From Mesostigma viride (Eukaryota > Streptophyta > Mesostigmatophyceae > Mesostigmatales > Mesostigmataceae): a stretch of 64,000 bases of DNA. Each line of letters starts with the position of its first letter. Within the stretch, counting starts at the first letter, position 1. Position numbers and translations under genes: made by a program. The stretch is from positions 2,478,487-2,542,486 of the forward strand of contig RPFO01000082.1 of the NCBI GenBank assembly GCA_009746045.1, given 5' to 3'. Shown in pieces: positions 10,628-20,849 of the stretch. Below the pieces are notes generated by a model that did not search any database, was not told the DNA's origin, and saw only the letters and a program-made list of their open reading frames with translations.

Positions 10628-11535
10628 AACAGGAGTGCCCGCCCCTGGCAGGGGCCGGGGGCTGGTGAACTGCTGGATTCTCGCCGTCATGTCAACAATT
10701 TGACGGAGGACCGACCGGAGTTACGGCTGGCTATACATCAGTGTTCTAGCCTGCACTGGGGGCAAGGCTTCCAATACAGTCGGGTTGTTGACGATCAGGT
10801 CCCCGCCCCTCCAGCCGAACAACTTGCAAGCTTTGGGGGCCATGGCCCGGGGTCTTGCTCACTATCAGTTCAGTCGGTGTGGCACCAGCGGACTGAGGTA
10901 CTCCGTCCGGCCGGCCCGGCACAGCTACTAGGTCGCCTCGCTGCTGCTGCTGTCAGAGTGGGGCCGGGTCTGGTCGTCATCATCCATCGTACAGCTGGCC
11001 CGCCGGCCCGGGCTCTGTCCAGGTCGTGCAGCCCAGTCTTGCGACGAGCCGAGAGGAACTGCCGCTCATATCCTCTAGGGAGCGGAAGGTGAGAAGGACG
11101 GATTGGCCGGGGAGCCGGCTTGTTTGGCGTGTCCGGGTCGGGTGTGAGGAGGGCGGTGCTGCGCACGCAGCTCTAGCTAGCCGCTCACCTTACGTAGTCG
11201 GTGACACGCCCCTGCATGAGCTATAGGGTAAGAAGAAGTTTGCTCTATAATTGAGCTCGTCCGCAAGAGTATATAGTTGCCGTCTTCCCTGGCTCAGCTG
11301 CAAGGCCTGCATGGGGAACTAGTGAGCACCACTCGGCACTCCGGCGCGGGGCACCGGCGGTCGGTGTGCTCGCGCGTTTCGATCTGCTCGATGTTGGGAT
11401 GCCAGCTCCTGCAGCTTCAGTTCATGGCGATGGCATCCATGGTCGAGGCAGTGGTCGCTGCCATGACCGCAGTACTAGGTCCGGCGGCGTAGTGCGGATC
11501 GTGCGGCGGGACCGGAGGCTGCCATCCGGCCGGCC
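10628..11535. other. No intact gene; contains a WRGGDL-motif coding remnant
   Basis: Mostly unassigned. On the minus strand about 10715-10835 encodes a segment with GWRGGDLIVNNP, related to the YWRGGDL segments at 30636-30740 and 37395-37480. It is probably a LINE coding remnant, but the domain is not identified. Confidence 0.5.
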
Positions 11536-11540
11536 GCGGG

Positions 11541-11756
11541 AGTTATTATAAATAGTGACGGAACCTTTTTTGCCACTTGGGCAATTAGGTCCGTCACTAT
11601 TTATCCGGCGAAAACCACTCGCCGGCATCAATTCCGCGTTAAGTTCACGTGAACGTGGCGCGGAATTGATGCCGGCGAGTGGTTTTCGCCGGATAAATAG
11701 TGACGGACCTAATTGCCCAAGTGGCAAAAAAGGTTCCGTCACTATTTATAATAACT
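11541..11756. repeat. Palindromic module a, 216 bp
   Basis: Self-complementary fold-back with arms reading AGTTATTATAAATAGTGACG inward from each end and a centre at GTTCACGTGAAC. A TATAAATA sequence lies near each end. Could be a fold-back MITE. Confidence 0.9.
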
Positions 11757-11914
11757 AAAACGTCGTAGTGTGGGGGCCGATATCTATCGTACCGCTAATG
11801 CCTACTGCAGTACCGAATCTCGCCTTAACGATATTCCAACCGGGCATATTTTCCCTTCTGGCACTTTCGTTTGGCCTTCTGGTATCAATTCCTTCCGGTA
11901 TTCGGAAATACCCG

Positions 11915-11954
11915 TGTCACCACAGGGATTCGAACCCCCGACTTACGAGGTCTT
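11915..11954 (-). pseudogene. tRNA 3'-half-like sequence, inverted copy
   Basis: Mirror image of 12169-12208; see that entry. Confidence 0.55.
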
Positions 11955-12168
11955 AGTTATTATAAATAGTGACGGAACCTTTTTGCCACTTGGGCAATTA
12001 GGTCCGTCACTATTTATCCGGCGAAAACCACTCGCCGGCATCTATTCCGCGTTAAGTTCACGTGAACTTAACGCGGAATAGATGCCGGCGAGTGGTTTTC
12101 GCCGGATAAATAGTGACGGACCTAATTGCCCAAGTGGCAAAAAGGTTCCGTCACTATTTATAATAACT
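11955..12168. repeat. Palindromic module b, 214 bp
   Basis: Central copy of the fold-back module. Its midpoint is the centre of the whole element (TTCAC|GTGAA). Confidence 0.9.
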
Positions 12169-12208
12169 AAGACCTCGTAAGTCGGGGGTTCGAATCCCTG
12201 TGGTGACA
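12169..12208 (+). pseudogene. tRNA 3'-half-like sequence with perfect B box
   Basis: Contains GGTTCGAATCC (12187-12197), which matches the Pol III B box, in tRNA-like spacing. A 5-base variable region (AAGTC) precedes it. A possible acceptor strand TGGTGAC plus discriminator A follows, and no CCA is encoded. The proposed T stem has a mismatch and a G-T pair. No 5' half is present, and by position the break falls in the anticodon loop, exactly where module b ends. It may be a tRNA gene split by insertion or a tRNA-derived SINE piece. Confidence 0.55.
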
Positions 12209-12366
12209 CGGGTATTTCCGAATACCGGAAGGAATTGATACCAGAAGGCCAAACGAAAGTGCCAGAAGGGAAAATATGCCCGGTTGGAATATCGTTAAGG
12301 CGAGATTCGGTACTGCAGTAGGCATTAGCGGTACGATAGATATCGGCCCCCACACTACGACGTTTT

Positions 12367-12582
12367 AGTTATTATAAATAGTGACGGAACCTTTTTTGCC
12401 ACTTGGGCAATTAGGTCCGTCACTATTTATCCGGCGAAAACCACTCGCCGGCATCAATTCCGCGCCACGTTCACGTGAACTTAACGCGGAATTGATGCCG
12501 GCGAGTGGTTTTCGCCGGATAAATAGTGACGGACCTAATTGCCCAAGTGGCAAAAAAGGTTCCGTCACTATTTATAATAACT
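12367..12582. repeat. Palindromic module c, 216 bp
   Basis: Mirror image of module a, including its slightly asymmetric centre. Confidence 0.9.
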
Positions 12583-12587
12583 GCGGG

Positions 12588-13560
12588 TAGTGGGGTGGGC
12601 AGAGATGCATGGCGGTGGCCGTCTGTGCTGCAATCTCCGGGATCGACCTGAGCGGCCAGGGCCTCGCTCAGTTTGGGCGGTGATGCATGGCGTCCGACAG
12701 TTCTTGACGAAGAGCAGTCCGCACTAGCTTGCCCTATACTATAGCTTGAAATCACCTCGCGAGAAAACAGGGCAGCATGCGCCTCGCGGAAGCCTGCGCG
12801 TCGCGGTTTGCAGCGCTGTGAGCTGAGGTTGAAGTTAATTGTGGGCGACGTATTGCATGGTTGCCGCGTTGCATGGAGACCCGGCCGGCCGGGCCTCCAC
12901 CAACTGTCGGTTGAGCGCCGGATACATGTGGTATATCTCGGCCATGCAAGGGCCACGTCACGTGCTCCTCCGCGGCCAGCACTGCATATATGCGAGGAGG
13001 TCATCCAAGGTTGCAGTGCATGGAAGGGAGCCGGTACGTGCTGCTGCTGCATCAGGCGTGGGGCCGGGCTTAGTAGCTAGCCGCATGCATGGCCGATTGG
13101 CCGCTCGGGTTGCGCAGCGCGCAGCAAAGAGGTCTGCTTCGTTGCATGAGCTGAAAGTAGCTGGTCAGGATCAGCCTAGGCACTGTCATGAGCGGCTCTC
13201 CGGCCCGAGTGGCTGAGTGACGCACAGTCTTGCTAAATGCGTCACCGTGGTCGAAATCGACCCTTCTGTCGATCATGCATAACAATCTTGCGTTCCTGGA
13301 CCAGGTACGGGACGACCTGCAGGGGACACTGTGCCTTGGCTTGGACTGACAGAAATTAGAATTATATAGTAGCTAATCGTATTTATGGAGTAGTGTTTCG
13401 GTTGCCGGCGCGCCAGGGGGCGGCCCAGTTAAAAGCAGCCGCTCCATGCGCAATGCAGGTGGTTGTGGCCGGCCGGCAAGGTTTCAGTTTTAGGATATGT
13501 ATCAGGGGAGGCGCTAATTGCCGATGCATGGGTTGGCGGGTATAATCTAGGCAGCTTCAT
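12588..13560. other. No gene seen
   Basis: GGCCGGCC- and GCATGC-rich unassigned sequence; short open frames on both strands show no recognisable domain. Confidence 0.5.
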
Positions 13561-13643
13561 TACTAAGGCCCGAGAGCAAGGGCGACATATATGTTAAAAA
13601 GCAGCTTCATGAGGCCCGAGAGCAAGGGCGATCGACATATATG

Positions 13644-13705
13644 TTAAAAATATGATTACTTACAGCAGAGTGAAATCACTCAAACCAAAGCAAACGCCCA
13701 GCTAC
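13644..13705 (-). mobile_element. LINE-2 3'-end copy, 62 bp
   Basis: Only the last 60 or so bases of LINE-2 in inverted orientation. The flanks repeat AAGGGCGACATATATG (exact at 13706-13721; 13624-13643 with an extra TCGA), giving a target duplication of about 16 bp. A further CAGCTTCAT...ACATATATGTTAAAAA duplication lies just upstream (about 13550-13600). Confidence 0.85.
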
Positions 13706-13992
13706 AAGGGCGACATATATGGACCTTGAGCAGGCCGGGTGGGCGCGCAGGGAGCCGGAGAGCTCCTTTTTCAAACCGCGTTTATTGAGCTTTCGGAGTC
13801 GTCAACTTGTCATAGCCTGAATCTTGTCACGTCCGTAACTTTTCGATATACTGCGTTTCAGACGTACAACCGATTATACTGCAACGGGTGCGTCGCATAA
13901 TAAGACGCATGGAATGCAAGAGATCTGACTGAATTTCGGGGCCTGGGACGCAAACGTTCTGGGCTCCGTCGTTGACCAGCCATATTATATAT

Positions 13993-14221
13993 TAAAAATA
14001 TAATTACTTACAGCAGAGTGAAATCACTCAAACCAAAGCAAACGCCCAGCTATAAACCTATATACAGAGCCATGTCAAAGCTCTATACTACGATAAGACC
14101 AATGGAAACGCCTAACGGGAGGAACCTAATAGCCCTGCTGCACCGCAAAATCAGCCCGCGTACGGCGGAGCATGATGTCAGCCATGGCCCGAGTCAGCGC
14201 CACCGACAAGCGCTGACGCCA
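13993..14221 (-). mobile_element. LINE-2, 5'-truncated copy of 229 bp
   Basis: Matches the end of the LINE-2 ORF and its 3' UTR at 62560-62793 in inverted orientation. The flanks are ATATTATATAT (13982-13992 and 14222-14232). Compared with the long LINE-2 it has an extra T after GCCATGGC, which keeps the last codons in frame, so the long copy carries a deletion there. Confidence 0.9.
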
Positions 14222-14232
14222 ATATTATATAT

Positions 14233-14789
14233 ACCACCGCGTCAGCCACTATATACTTAATTAACTATAAGGTGTGTTCAGTTACCTACGGCCGGTAACA
14301 CACTACGTATAAACACCTAGCTAGCTATATATAGTCTGTCTCTGCATCATGGTGCGCCCAATTACTGTGGGTGCATGCAATTCTATAATACTAAGGAAGT
14401 AGCATAAGCATTATATTAGCAGATGCAGTAATAAGACTGCCCAACCAGGTTGGCAAATACGCCGTACTGAGCCGAAAAAAAACGGAAATACGGGTACCAA
14501 ACGCCTCGGCGGTACATACGCGTATTTTCGACGGTACATACGGCAACTGGACTTAGAATTTTTGGGGGGTACCAACGGGTGCCTGGCAGCGCGGCGCCTA
14601 GGTTCTCTGGCGCGGCATTTACCTTCCCGTCCGGGGAAAAAACCCGCGAAAAATGCCTTCATCCAAGGAAGTTGGCATGAATAATGCATTTTTTATTTGG
14701 TTGCTTTTGGACTGCTGTGGTTATCGGGCGATCGATGTGCACAAAGGTTTTTATTAAGGTTATATTTGACAGGGACTTAACCCATAGTC
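14233..14789. other. No gene seen
   Basis: Unassigned AT-rich sequence, then a segment with ACGGTACATACG repeats near 14505-14540. Confidence 0.5.
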
Positions 14790-15180
14790 CGGGAATGGGT
14801 TTTTGGCATTTTTAGACCCCTGAAAATGGAAAAAATCATAACTCATAGGCCACAACTCCAAATACCCCCAACCAAGGTGCTAGGAGTATCTACACTTCAA
14901 GGGCTTTCAGAAAATGCAATAATATTCCGAGTCCAGGAAGTGAATTTGCAAGATATTTACTGCCAAAGTTGGACAAAAGACGATCATTTTCAGGCAAGGG
15001 AAATCCCCTTAGTAGTTTACCCCTGCAGGGAGGGTTCTAAAAAATTATTCTGGGGTTGGACAATGTCAATAGATAGTGCCACCATGCTTTCCTTGGGTCA
15101 GACCGCACGGATAGCCCATCTGACCTATATAATGCGCTCACTTACGTGTGTGGGTTACGCGCGCGTAAGCAGCCATCCAT
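14790..15180 (+). repeat. R5 repeat, copy 1
   Basis: Long inverted match to 33085-33540, diverged by substitutions and small indels. Shared anchors include CATAGGCCACAACTCC (GGAGTTGTGGCCTATG in the other copy) and CTTTCCTTGGGTCA. No transposase seen; probably a non-autonomous DNA element. Confidence 0.7.
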
Positions 15181-16607
15181 GAAATGCCACACACTTATGC
15201 ATTGTATGCAGCCACATAGGACTGTAAAAAGTGCTGGGAAACAAAGAAGTGCTAAACCAGCACTAACGGAATGGCATCCTCCAAAGAAACACCACAAACT
15301 GAGCAGATTTGGGGCTAACAGCACTCATACAGCAGGCATGGAAACCTGCTGCAAGAGGCAATGATACACTCGTGTAAAATGGATGTATAAACGACAGATT
15401 CCCGTGCAAACGACATGCAAACACGTTGCCGTACCTGGCTTGATCACGACCTTTCCGGGTTCTGCTGGCCGGGACCCTCATATCTCACACTGGCTAATGC
15501 TTTCCAGGCATAGGCCGCCATAGCCGCATAATGCAAGCATCCGACATGATTACCAGGTTGATGTTCTGTGCAAAGATGACCTATAAACGCATCCGAATTC
15601 ACAGGGACGCTGCTGCGGATGTCCAGTACCAAAACTGGGTGCTCGGGCTGGCGCAGACTGCCGGGCCATAAGAAGAAAATCGAAATATGGCATGCCATTA
15701 CTCATCTGGTACTGACGACCAAGAAAGCAGTAATGTCCACCTGTATTTTACCAATGCTATACATCTGGCCACCCCTGACCTACGAAAATCACGCATCATC
15801 ATTCTGAGCAACATTCTGAACCATTACAAGCCGCGAGACGCAAAATTTCCTTGATAACGGCAAGCTAGCAGCCATATCTTGTTACGCGCGCGCGCGAGTG
15901 AAAATTTCCCGCCAAAGTCACGTGATACTGTCTCAATACACGTTGTATTTACCAGGCTATGGCGAATATTACCCCCAAACCTATGCATCACCTTCGTCCC
16001 TAAGTGTTCCCAGACCCACCGGACAACTTACATCCGTCACGGGTGGCGCGGCGCTCCTGGAATTAAGCGCCGCGCCACCGGGGGTCAAAGTGGGCGATAT
16101 ATCGCCCAGTTTCCGGACTATGGGTTAATAACGTTTGGGATGCTAGCAAACATTTAAAGTCGACCACAAAAATGAAAAAAAATGGACCAGCCCGGCCGGC
16201 AGCCTGCCGGAGGAACGCGGACGCTAGCAAACACTAAATGTACAGAGTGGACCAGTCCGGCCGGCGGCCTCACGGGACGCAAGTTTTATTTCAAGACCAG
16301 TAGTTCACGTACATTACGCCCGACAACATCACCTGCATAACCTACGGTGTGCGCCCTATTTATTCCCGTTTTCTCGTCGCCCCTTGCGTTGGGGCACCTG
16401 CTCCCCATCTGACGGCTCCAAATCCTCCTGGCGCGCCGCAGCAAGGTCCATGTAGCATGTGCGGTACTACAGGCGATTCGACAGCATGCAGCATGCAGCA
16501 TGTCGCCTGTCGGGCCACTGGACTGGGCTATTCGGCTACCACTATGCGGTTTTTCGGCTACCACTACTTGTCGGATCCATCTATGCGGTATGTCTATGCA
16601 GGTTCAC
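15181..16607. other. No gene seen; contains GC-rich hairpins
   Basis: Unassigned. Bases 16041-16080 form a 14-bp hairpin (GGTGGCGCGGCGCT paired with its complement), followed by GGGCGATATATCGCCC. A CCGGCCGGC-containing block is repeated at about 16180-16210 and 16245-16270. Confidence 0.5.
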
Positions 16608-16745
16608 TTTCGGATAACTCTTTGCGGTTTTTCGGATAACTCTTTGCAGTTTTTCGGATAACTCTTTGCGGTTTTCGGATAACTCTTTGCGGTTTTCGGA
16701 TAACTCTTTGCGGTTTTCGGATAACTCTTTGCGGTTTTCGGTTGT
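16608..16745. repeat. About 21-bp tandem repeat upstream of the hAT ORF
   Basis: Six to seven units of TTTCGGATAACTCTTTGCGG. Such arrays near element ends often bind the transposase in hAT elements, and a hAT-type ORF starts about 200 bp downstream. Confidence 0.85.
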
Positions 16746-16951
16746 ACCTGTCCGTCGGTCCGTTGGATTCACACATCTGACGGTCGTACATCGGTGGGAG
16801 AGTAATCGGGCGGGAGAGATGAGCATTCTCATGCACTTGGCAGCATATGCCAGCTGGGCTAGGCGCACAAGGTTCTGACTGCAGTGATTATTGCAAACGA
16901 CGACTTGTGCGATGAGGCCAGTGCGGCAGTGACTTCCGTAGTGTAGCAGCC

Positions 16952-17345
16952 ATGCCGAAGAGGGGTCCAGAATGGGATTATGTGAAGGAGAAGGTAGTAA
17001 CGTACGTAGAGTCGATGAAACTAGCTGGGAAATTGATCTCTGTGACGCATCAGTATTGCTCATTTTGTGCCAACAAGAACTTGTACTCCAAGGGCGAGCC
17101 CATCAGCGCAAGCCGTGTCCGAGCACACTTTGCCGGCATGCATCTTAGGGGAAGGGGCGGCGCCCTGCGACAACATTCCGGGCGACGTACGAATTAAGCT
17201 GTTTCTCATGATCGCCAACCGCAAGAAGACGCAGAGGGCGGATGCCAAGAAGCAGCATGCGCTTTTAGCAGAGCAGTGGCGGAAATGGGAGCTGTGCCTG
17301 CGGCTGCCTCGTCGTCGGCTCCTGTCGACAAGGGCCAGCAGCTGA
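16952..17345 (+). pseudogene. hAT transposase N-terminus with BED-type zinc finger, frameshifted
   Basis: Starts at ATG 16952 (MPKRGPEWDYVK). It has a Cys-x2-Cys pair in YCSFCANK and a His-x4-His pair in RAHFAGMH, the layout of a BED zinc finger, which hAT transposases use to bind DNA. After a one-base frame change near 17150 comes LGEGAAPCDNIPGDVR, which fits the block that commonly follows the BED finger in hAT proteins. No dimerisation domain or catalytic core was found downstream. It is a 5' remnant, possibly with later exons lost. Confidence 0.7.
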
Positions 17346-18001
17346 CTCACAAAGCAAGAAGGGCAAGAGCTTCTTTGGTGTGTTATAATGTTTTATTACA
17401 GCTAGCCTCTATGATAGCTAGTGCTTCATGTCACAACAAGTTACTACGGCCTATAACTCCTAAGGGAGGCTGTGTGGCCCCACGTGACGCGTATATGTGA
17501 ATGGGCATGCAGTGGAGGCTGGAGCTTGTGGGACCCTTTATAGCATGCAAGGTCCTTGTGTTTTATTCTCTCCTGCATTATAGCTAGTGGATGGCTTGAA
17601 CCTTGAATGCTGCTGCAAGCCCCCCTGCATTTAGCAAATCATAAATGAATTATATGTTAACAAAAAAATGAACTATATGTTAACAAATAAATGAATTATA
17701 TGTTAACAAATAATTGCATACATGCATACCATTTCAACAAATAATTGCATACATGCATAGTAACCATTTATTTCAACCATTGAATAGGCATAAACATCAT
17801 GAGTGAGTGTGCTACATGATATTTGGGTGACTATAACTATTTGGAAAACATGGGGAAATAGTAGGCATTTGTTCATAACTACATACATGTATCCATGCTT
17901 GTGTTTTCCAAGCGCAGATGCACACCCTAAACCCCCTTTTTTTTAAAAACGTGTATTTTGGCCCCGCGTATTTTTTTGGAGTCCGAAGTATACATACATA
18001 C
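17346..18001. other. No gene seen; short AT-rich tandem repeat
   Basis: Bases 17638-17760 hold tandem copies of AATGAATTATATGTTAACAA and of AACAAATAATTGCATACATG. Otherwise unassigned. Confidence 0.55.
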
Positions 18002-18205
18002 CCGGCCCCACCGTCTAGGTCATCTAGTCGCTCTACACGTAAGCCAGCCATAATTTCAATGCACAAGGATACACATTTCCATCACCATATTCATCTTCAT
18101 CATCCTGAACGACTCGAACACGCGGACAAGATTACGGCAGGCTAGAGCTACCATGGTCCGGATTCTCCCGATTTCTGGCCTGCGCTGGTTGTCTCCTTGA
18201 TACAT
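18002..18205 (-). repeat. R3 repeat, inverted copy
   Basis: Reverse complement of 5583-5790, from GGAGACAACCAGCGCAGG to GACGGTGGGGCCGG. Confidence 0.85.
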
Positions 18206-18427
18206 ACATACCCGTATTTTGGAGCCCAAAGTATATATCGACTCGCGTACCGTATTTGCCAACCTCAGTGGCTGCCCATGCAATCGCGATCGTCCAGACT
18301 CAGGCTGCAGGTAGGCTTCGTTGGAACTCGATCGATCGATCATGGGCACAGTCACCAATCACCATGCATGCAATGATAATATATCATATATCCGTCGATA
18401 CACGCATGTACGGTTGAGTCGTTAAGT

Positions 18428-18690
18428 ACATCAAGGAGACAACCAGTGCAGGCCACATTTAAATCGGGAGACTCCGGCCGCAAACCATCATTGGTAGCTC
18501 GAGCCTGCCGACGTTATCTTGTCCGCGTTTTCGAGTCGTTCAGGATGATGAGTATGAATGGAGCTAGATGGAAATGTGTAGCCACTGAGCTTGTGAATTG
18601 AAATTATGGCTGGCCGGCTTAATTTCACGTGGCTTGACGGGTAGAGCGACTAGATGATCTAGACGGTATATGATCAATGGCTCCGGGAGA
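18428..18690 (+). repeat. R3 repeat, diverged copy
   Basis: Same order of blocks as 5583-5790 but with several small insertions, so an older copy. Confidence 0.75.
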
Positions 18691-18747
18691 GGCCTTTATC
18701 TAGTATGTATAGTCTCCCACAAAATGAGTTCCAAATGACGCCTCTAC

Positions 18748-18835
18748 ATGAGTGAGTCGAGTCGAGTCGATTCGAGTCAATCGTCGAGTCGAGTTTGAGT
18801 TAATTGAGTTGAGTTCAGTTGAGTTGATTGACTTT
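18748..18835. repeat. GAGTC/GAGTT pentamer tract
   Basis: Degenerate pentanucleotide repeat (GTCGA, then GAGTT). Confidence 0.8.
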
Positions 18836-20283
18836 CAAGCCTATCTATACGTGGCCACTCGATCACTCTGTGGCCAGTGCAGACCACTACCGCGGCAGCC
18901 ATACTGCATCCACTATGCTTTTGCTAATAATATCGAAGCTATAGCTTTAAATTGCACCCGTACTGCATAGGCCGCAGTAGTTGTTGGACTCTCCCAGTGA
19001 GCAGTATTATTTATTAATTAAGGGGACGTGGCGCGCCGAATATTTTCCGCGCCAAAAAATTCGCGGTACCGTCCGTACGGTGTATAATGTGTGCCCGGAC
19101 CGCTCAACCCTCGCGGAGGTGGCCATGGCGGCTTGCCTTCAGGCAATATTAATCGATATGGCATCGAAAAAGCTAGAAAAAATGCATGAATTTCGCAGAA
19201 GATTAGTCTATGACCTCATTTCATGGCGGAACGTTTGCAGTTTGCAATATCGCTAATTTCTCGAACGGCTACGGGCGCGGGGGTCCAGGATATAATTTCT
19301 CTTGCGGATCATGAAATTTAATGCAGGTTTACGGCAGCGATTGTGAGGCAACGTAGGCTCTAAAGAGCGATTATGAGGCTAACTTAATGGTGTTGTCGAC
19401 TTTGTGCCGAGGCTTCCCGGTTTCTTTTACATTTCCGGCATTCAAGGTAAGAACCTACGCAGACCTGCGCATGTCGCCTTCGACGTATTCACGGAAGGCG
19501 CACCTTCCTTGTTCGCCTGATCAATGGATGATGTCTTTTATTGTTCGAGCTTGCGTGCCAGTTTATGCATGAAACATTTCCACGCAGGCAGGTGCATTAA
19601 CGTCGGCCTTTTGCCCTTTTTTTGGGCAGTTTCCCTGCAGGAAGCGCTCCATTTCTTTCGGTTGCATCGTCAGATTCCTAGCAATTTCGTACAATTTCGT
19701 GTAGTTTGTGGCTGGCATGCTTAAGGCGCCGAGGTCAAGTTGTTGGTAATGTGTTGACATTTGTTTTCCATCATCCTTTGGACATGAGCTTGCTCAGACG
19801 CTTTGTTATGTGCCGGATCTGACACGCCTGTTTTAGTAACGACATCCGGCATGTGCCTAGAGGCTAACAAGCTGGCATCAGCTTCTTAGCAAATTGCCAT
19901 ATTGGAAAGGAAGGTGAGAGTGGTTCTTTTGCTGGCCATACTGCATGAGTGGCATTGCATTAGATAGGTGTTTCCATTGCTTTCCTTGAGCTATAACCAT
20001 TAAGACTTCCCTGCTATGTGTGCAGCAAGGCAAGCTGGATAGGATGTGAATGCTTGGCAGACAGCATGTATGATTTGCTGCCAAGTTTGCAGGCTGCAGT
20101 TGCCTCTATTGCTTGGGCATTCTTTCTAAGGTTTTTACACGTATACTTGCTGAGTTCTTGGCATAAATTTACATGGTATAAACCTTGGGCTGAGCATAGT
20201 GTATGCTCTCTTGGTGCGTGTATGCCTAGCGATGGTGTTGCTATGCCCACGCTGCATGGCAAGGCTGGCCATGCTGAGGGCAG
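18836..20283. other. No confirmed gene; possible TTAA element start
   Basis: TTAA at 19018-19021 is followed by GGGGACGTGG and an ATTTTCCGCGCCAAAAAATT block. This resembles the left part of element B (48776), where TTAA precedes CCCC and GATTTTCCGCCAAAAATC follows. GGTGGCCATGGCGGCTTGC at 19118-19136 recurs almost unchanged near 42131 and 49042. No matching right end was found. The rest is unassigned up to the copia insertion. Confidence 0.35.
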
Positions 20284-20805
20284 AGTTATTCTAGGGCTTC
20301 AGGCCTAGACTATCAGTACACGTGGCGTTGTCCCCGTCTCCCAAGTGGGATACGGACATGGACGGTAGTGTAGTACACTGGACATATCTCTACTAGGATT
20401 TAGATCCGCACGTGCCATGATGGGCACGTGGGTGCTAGATATTAGCACTGAGATATGTAGTGCACACGCACGTGGGTATTCACGTGGTAGGGTTTATGAG
20501 CTGTGATGCAGACCACAAGGTGGCTGCAGTGCTAGTCCTGTACGGAGGTCCTAGGGGAGGTCCAGGATCGTCCACGTAGTGCTGTTAGGCAGTCGTTGCC
20601 TGTGGGCATCGTATCAGTCCTAGCTGGAGTAGATCTAGCTGGACGGAGCCAGCACCTCATTGGTTAGCACTAGTACAGGATAGCTAGGTTACCCTAACCT
20701 ACGTGCCCATGCAATCCAGCTTGGCAAGCTTGCATGGGTTGATATTATGCCAGCCATTGCATAATCCAACACACGTTCGCATCCATTTGCACGAGTGCAT
20801 TAACT
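20284..20805 (+). repeat. 5' LTR of the copia element
   Basis: 522 bp starting AGTTATTCTAGGGC and ending GTGCATTAACT. No difference from 27507-28028 seen by eye. The following bases (TGCATTTATAAAACTC) do not start TGG, so the primer is not an ordinary tRNA 3' end. Confidence 0.95.
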
Positions 20806-20849
20806 TGCATTTATAAAACTCTCACAGTTTTCATCTCTATCATTCCAAA

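Larger units (their letters stand above)
11541..12582. mobile_element. 1,042-bp near-perfect palindromic element
   Basis: The two 521-bp arms mirror each other about 12061/12062. The order is palindromic module a (11541-11756), spacer, module b (11955-12168), mirrored spacer, module c (12367-12582). Even the small asymmetry at the centre of module a is mirrored in c. The termini are AGTTATTATAAATA...TATTTATAATAACT, and GCGGG lies on both sides (11536-11540, 12583-12587), consistent with a 5-bp duplication. It encodes no protein, and the overlapping open frames are by-products of the repeat. Because the modules are palindromic, a and c are both direct and inverted terminal repeats. A long-read fold-back artefact is the main alternative. 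Confidence 0.8.

Noticed and set aside
11422-12590. Repeated frames reading FLPLGQLGPSLFIRRKPLAG
   Set aside because: Identical frames appear on both strands because the DNA is palindromic; no codon evidence.
16041-16107. GC-rich hairpin as a bacterial-type terminator
   Set aside because: No adjoining gene, no T run, and a eukaryotic context.
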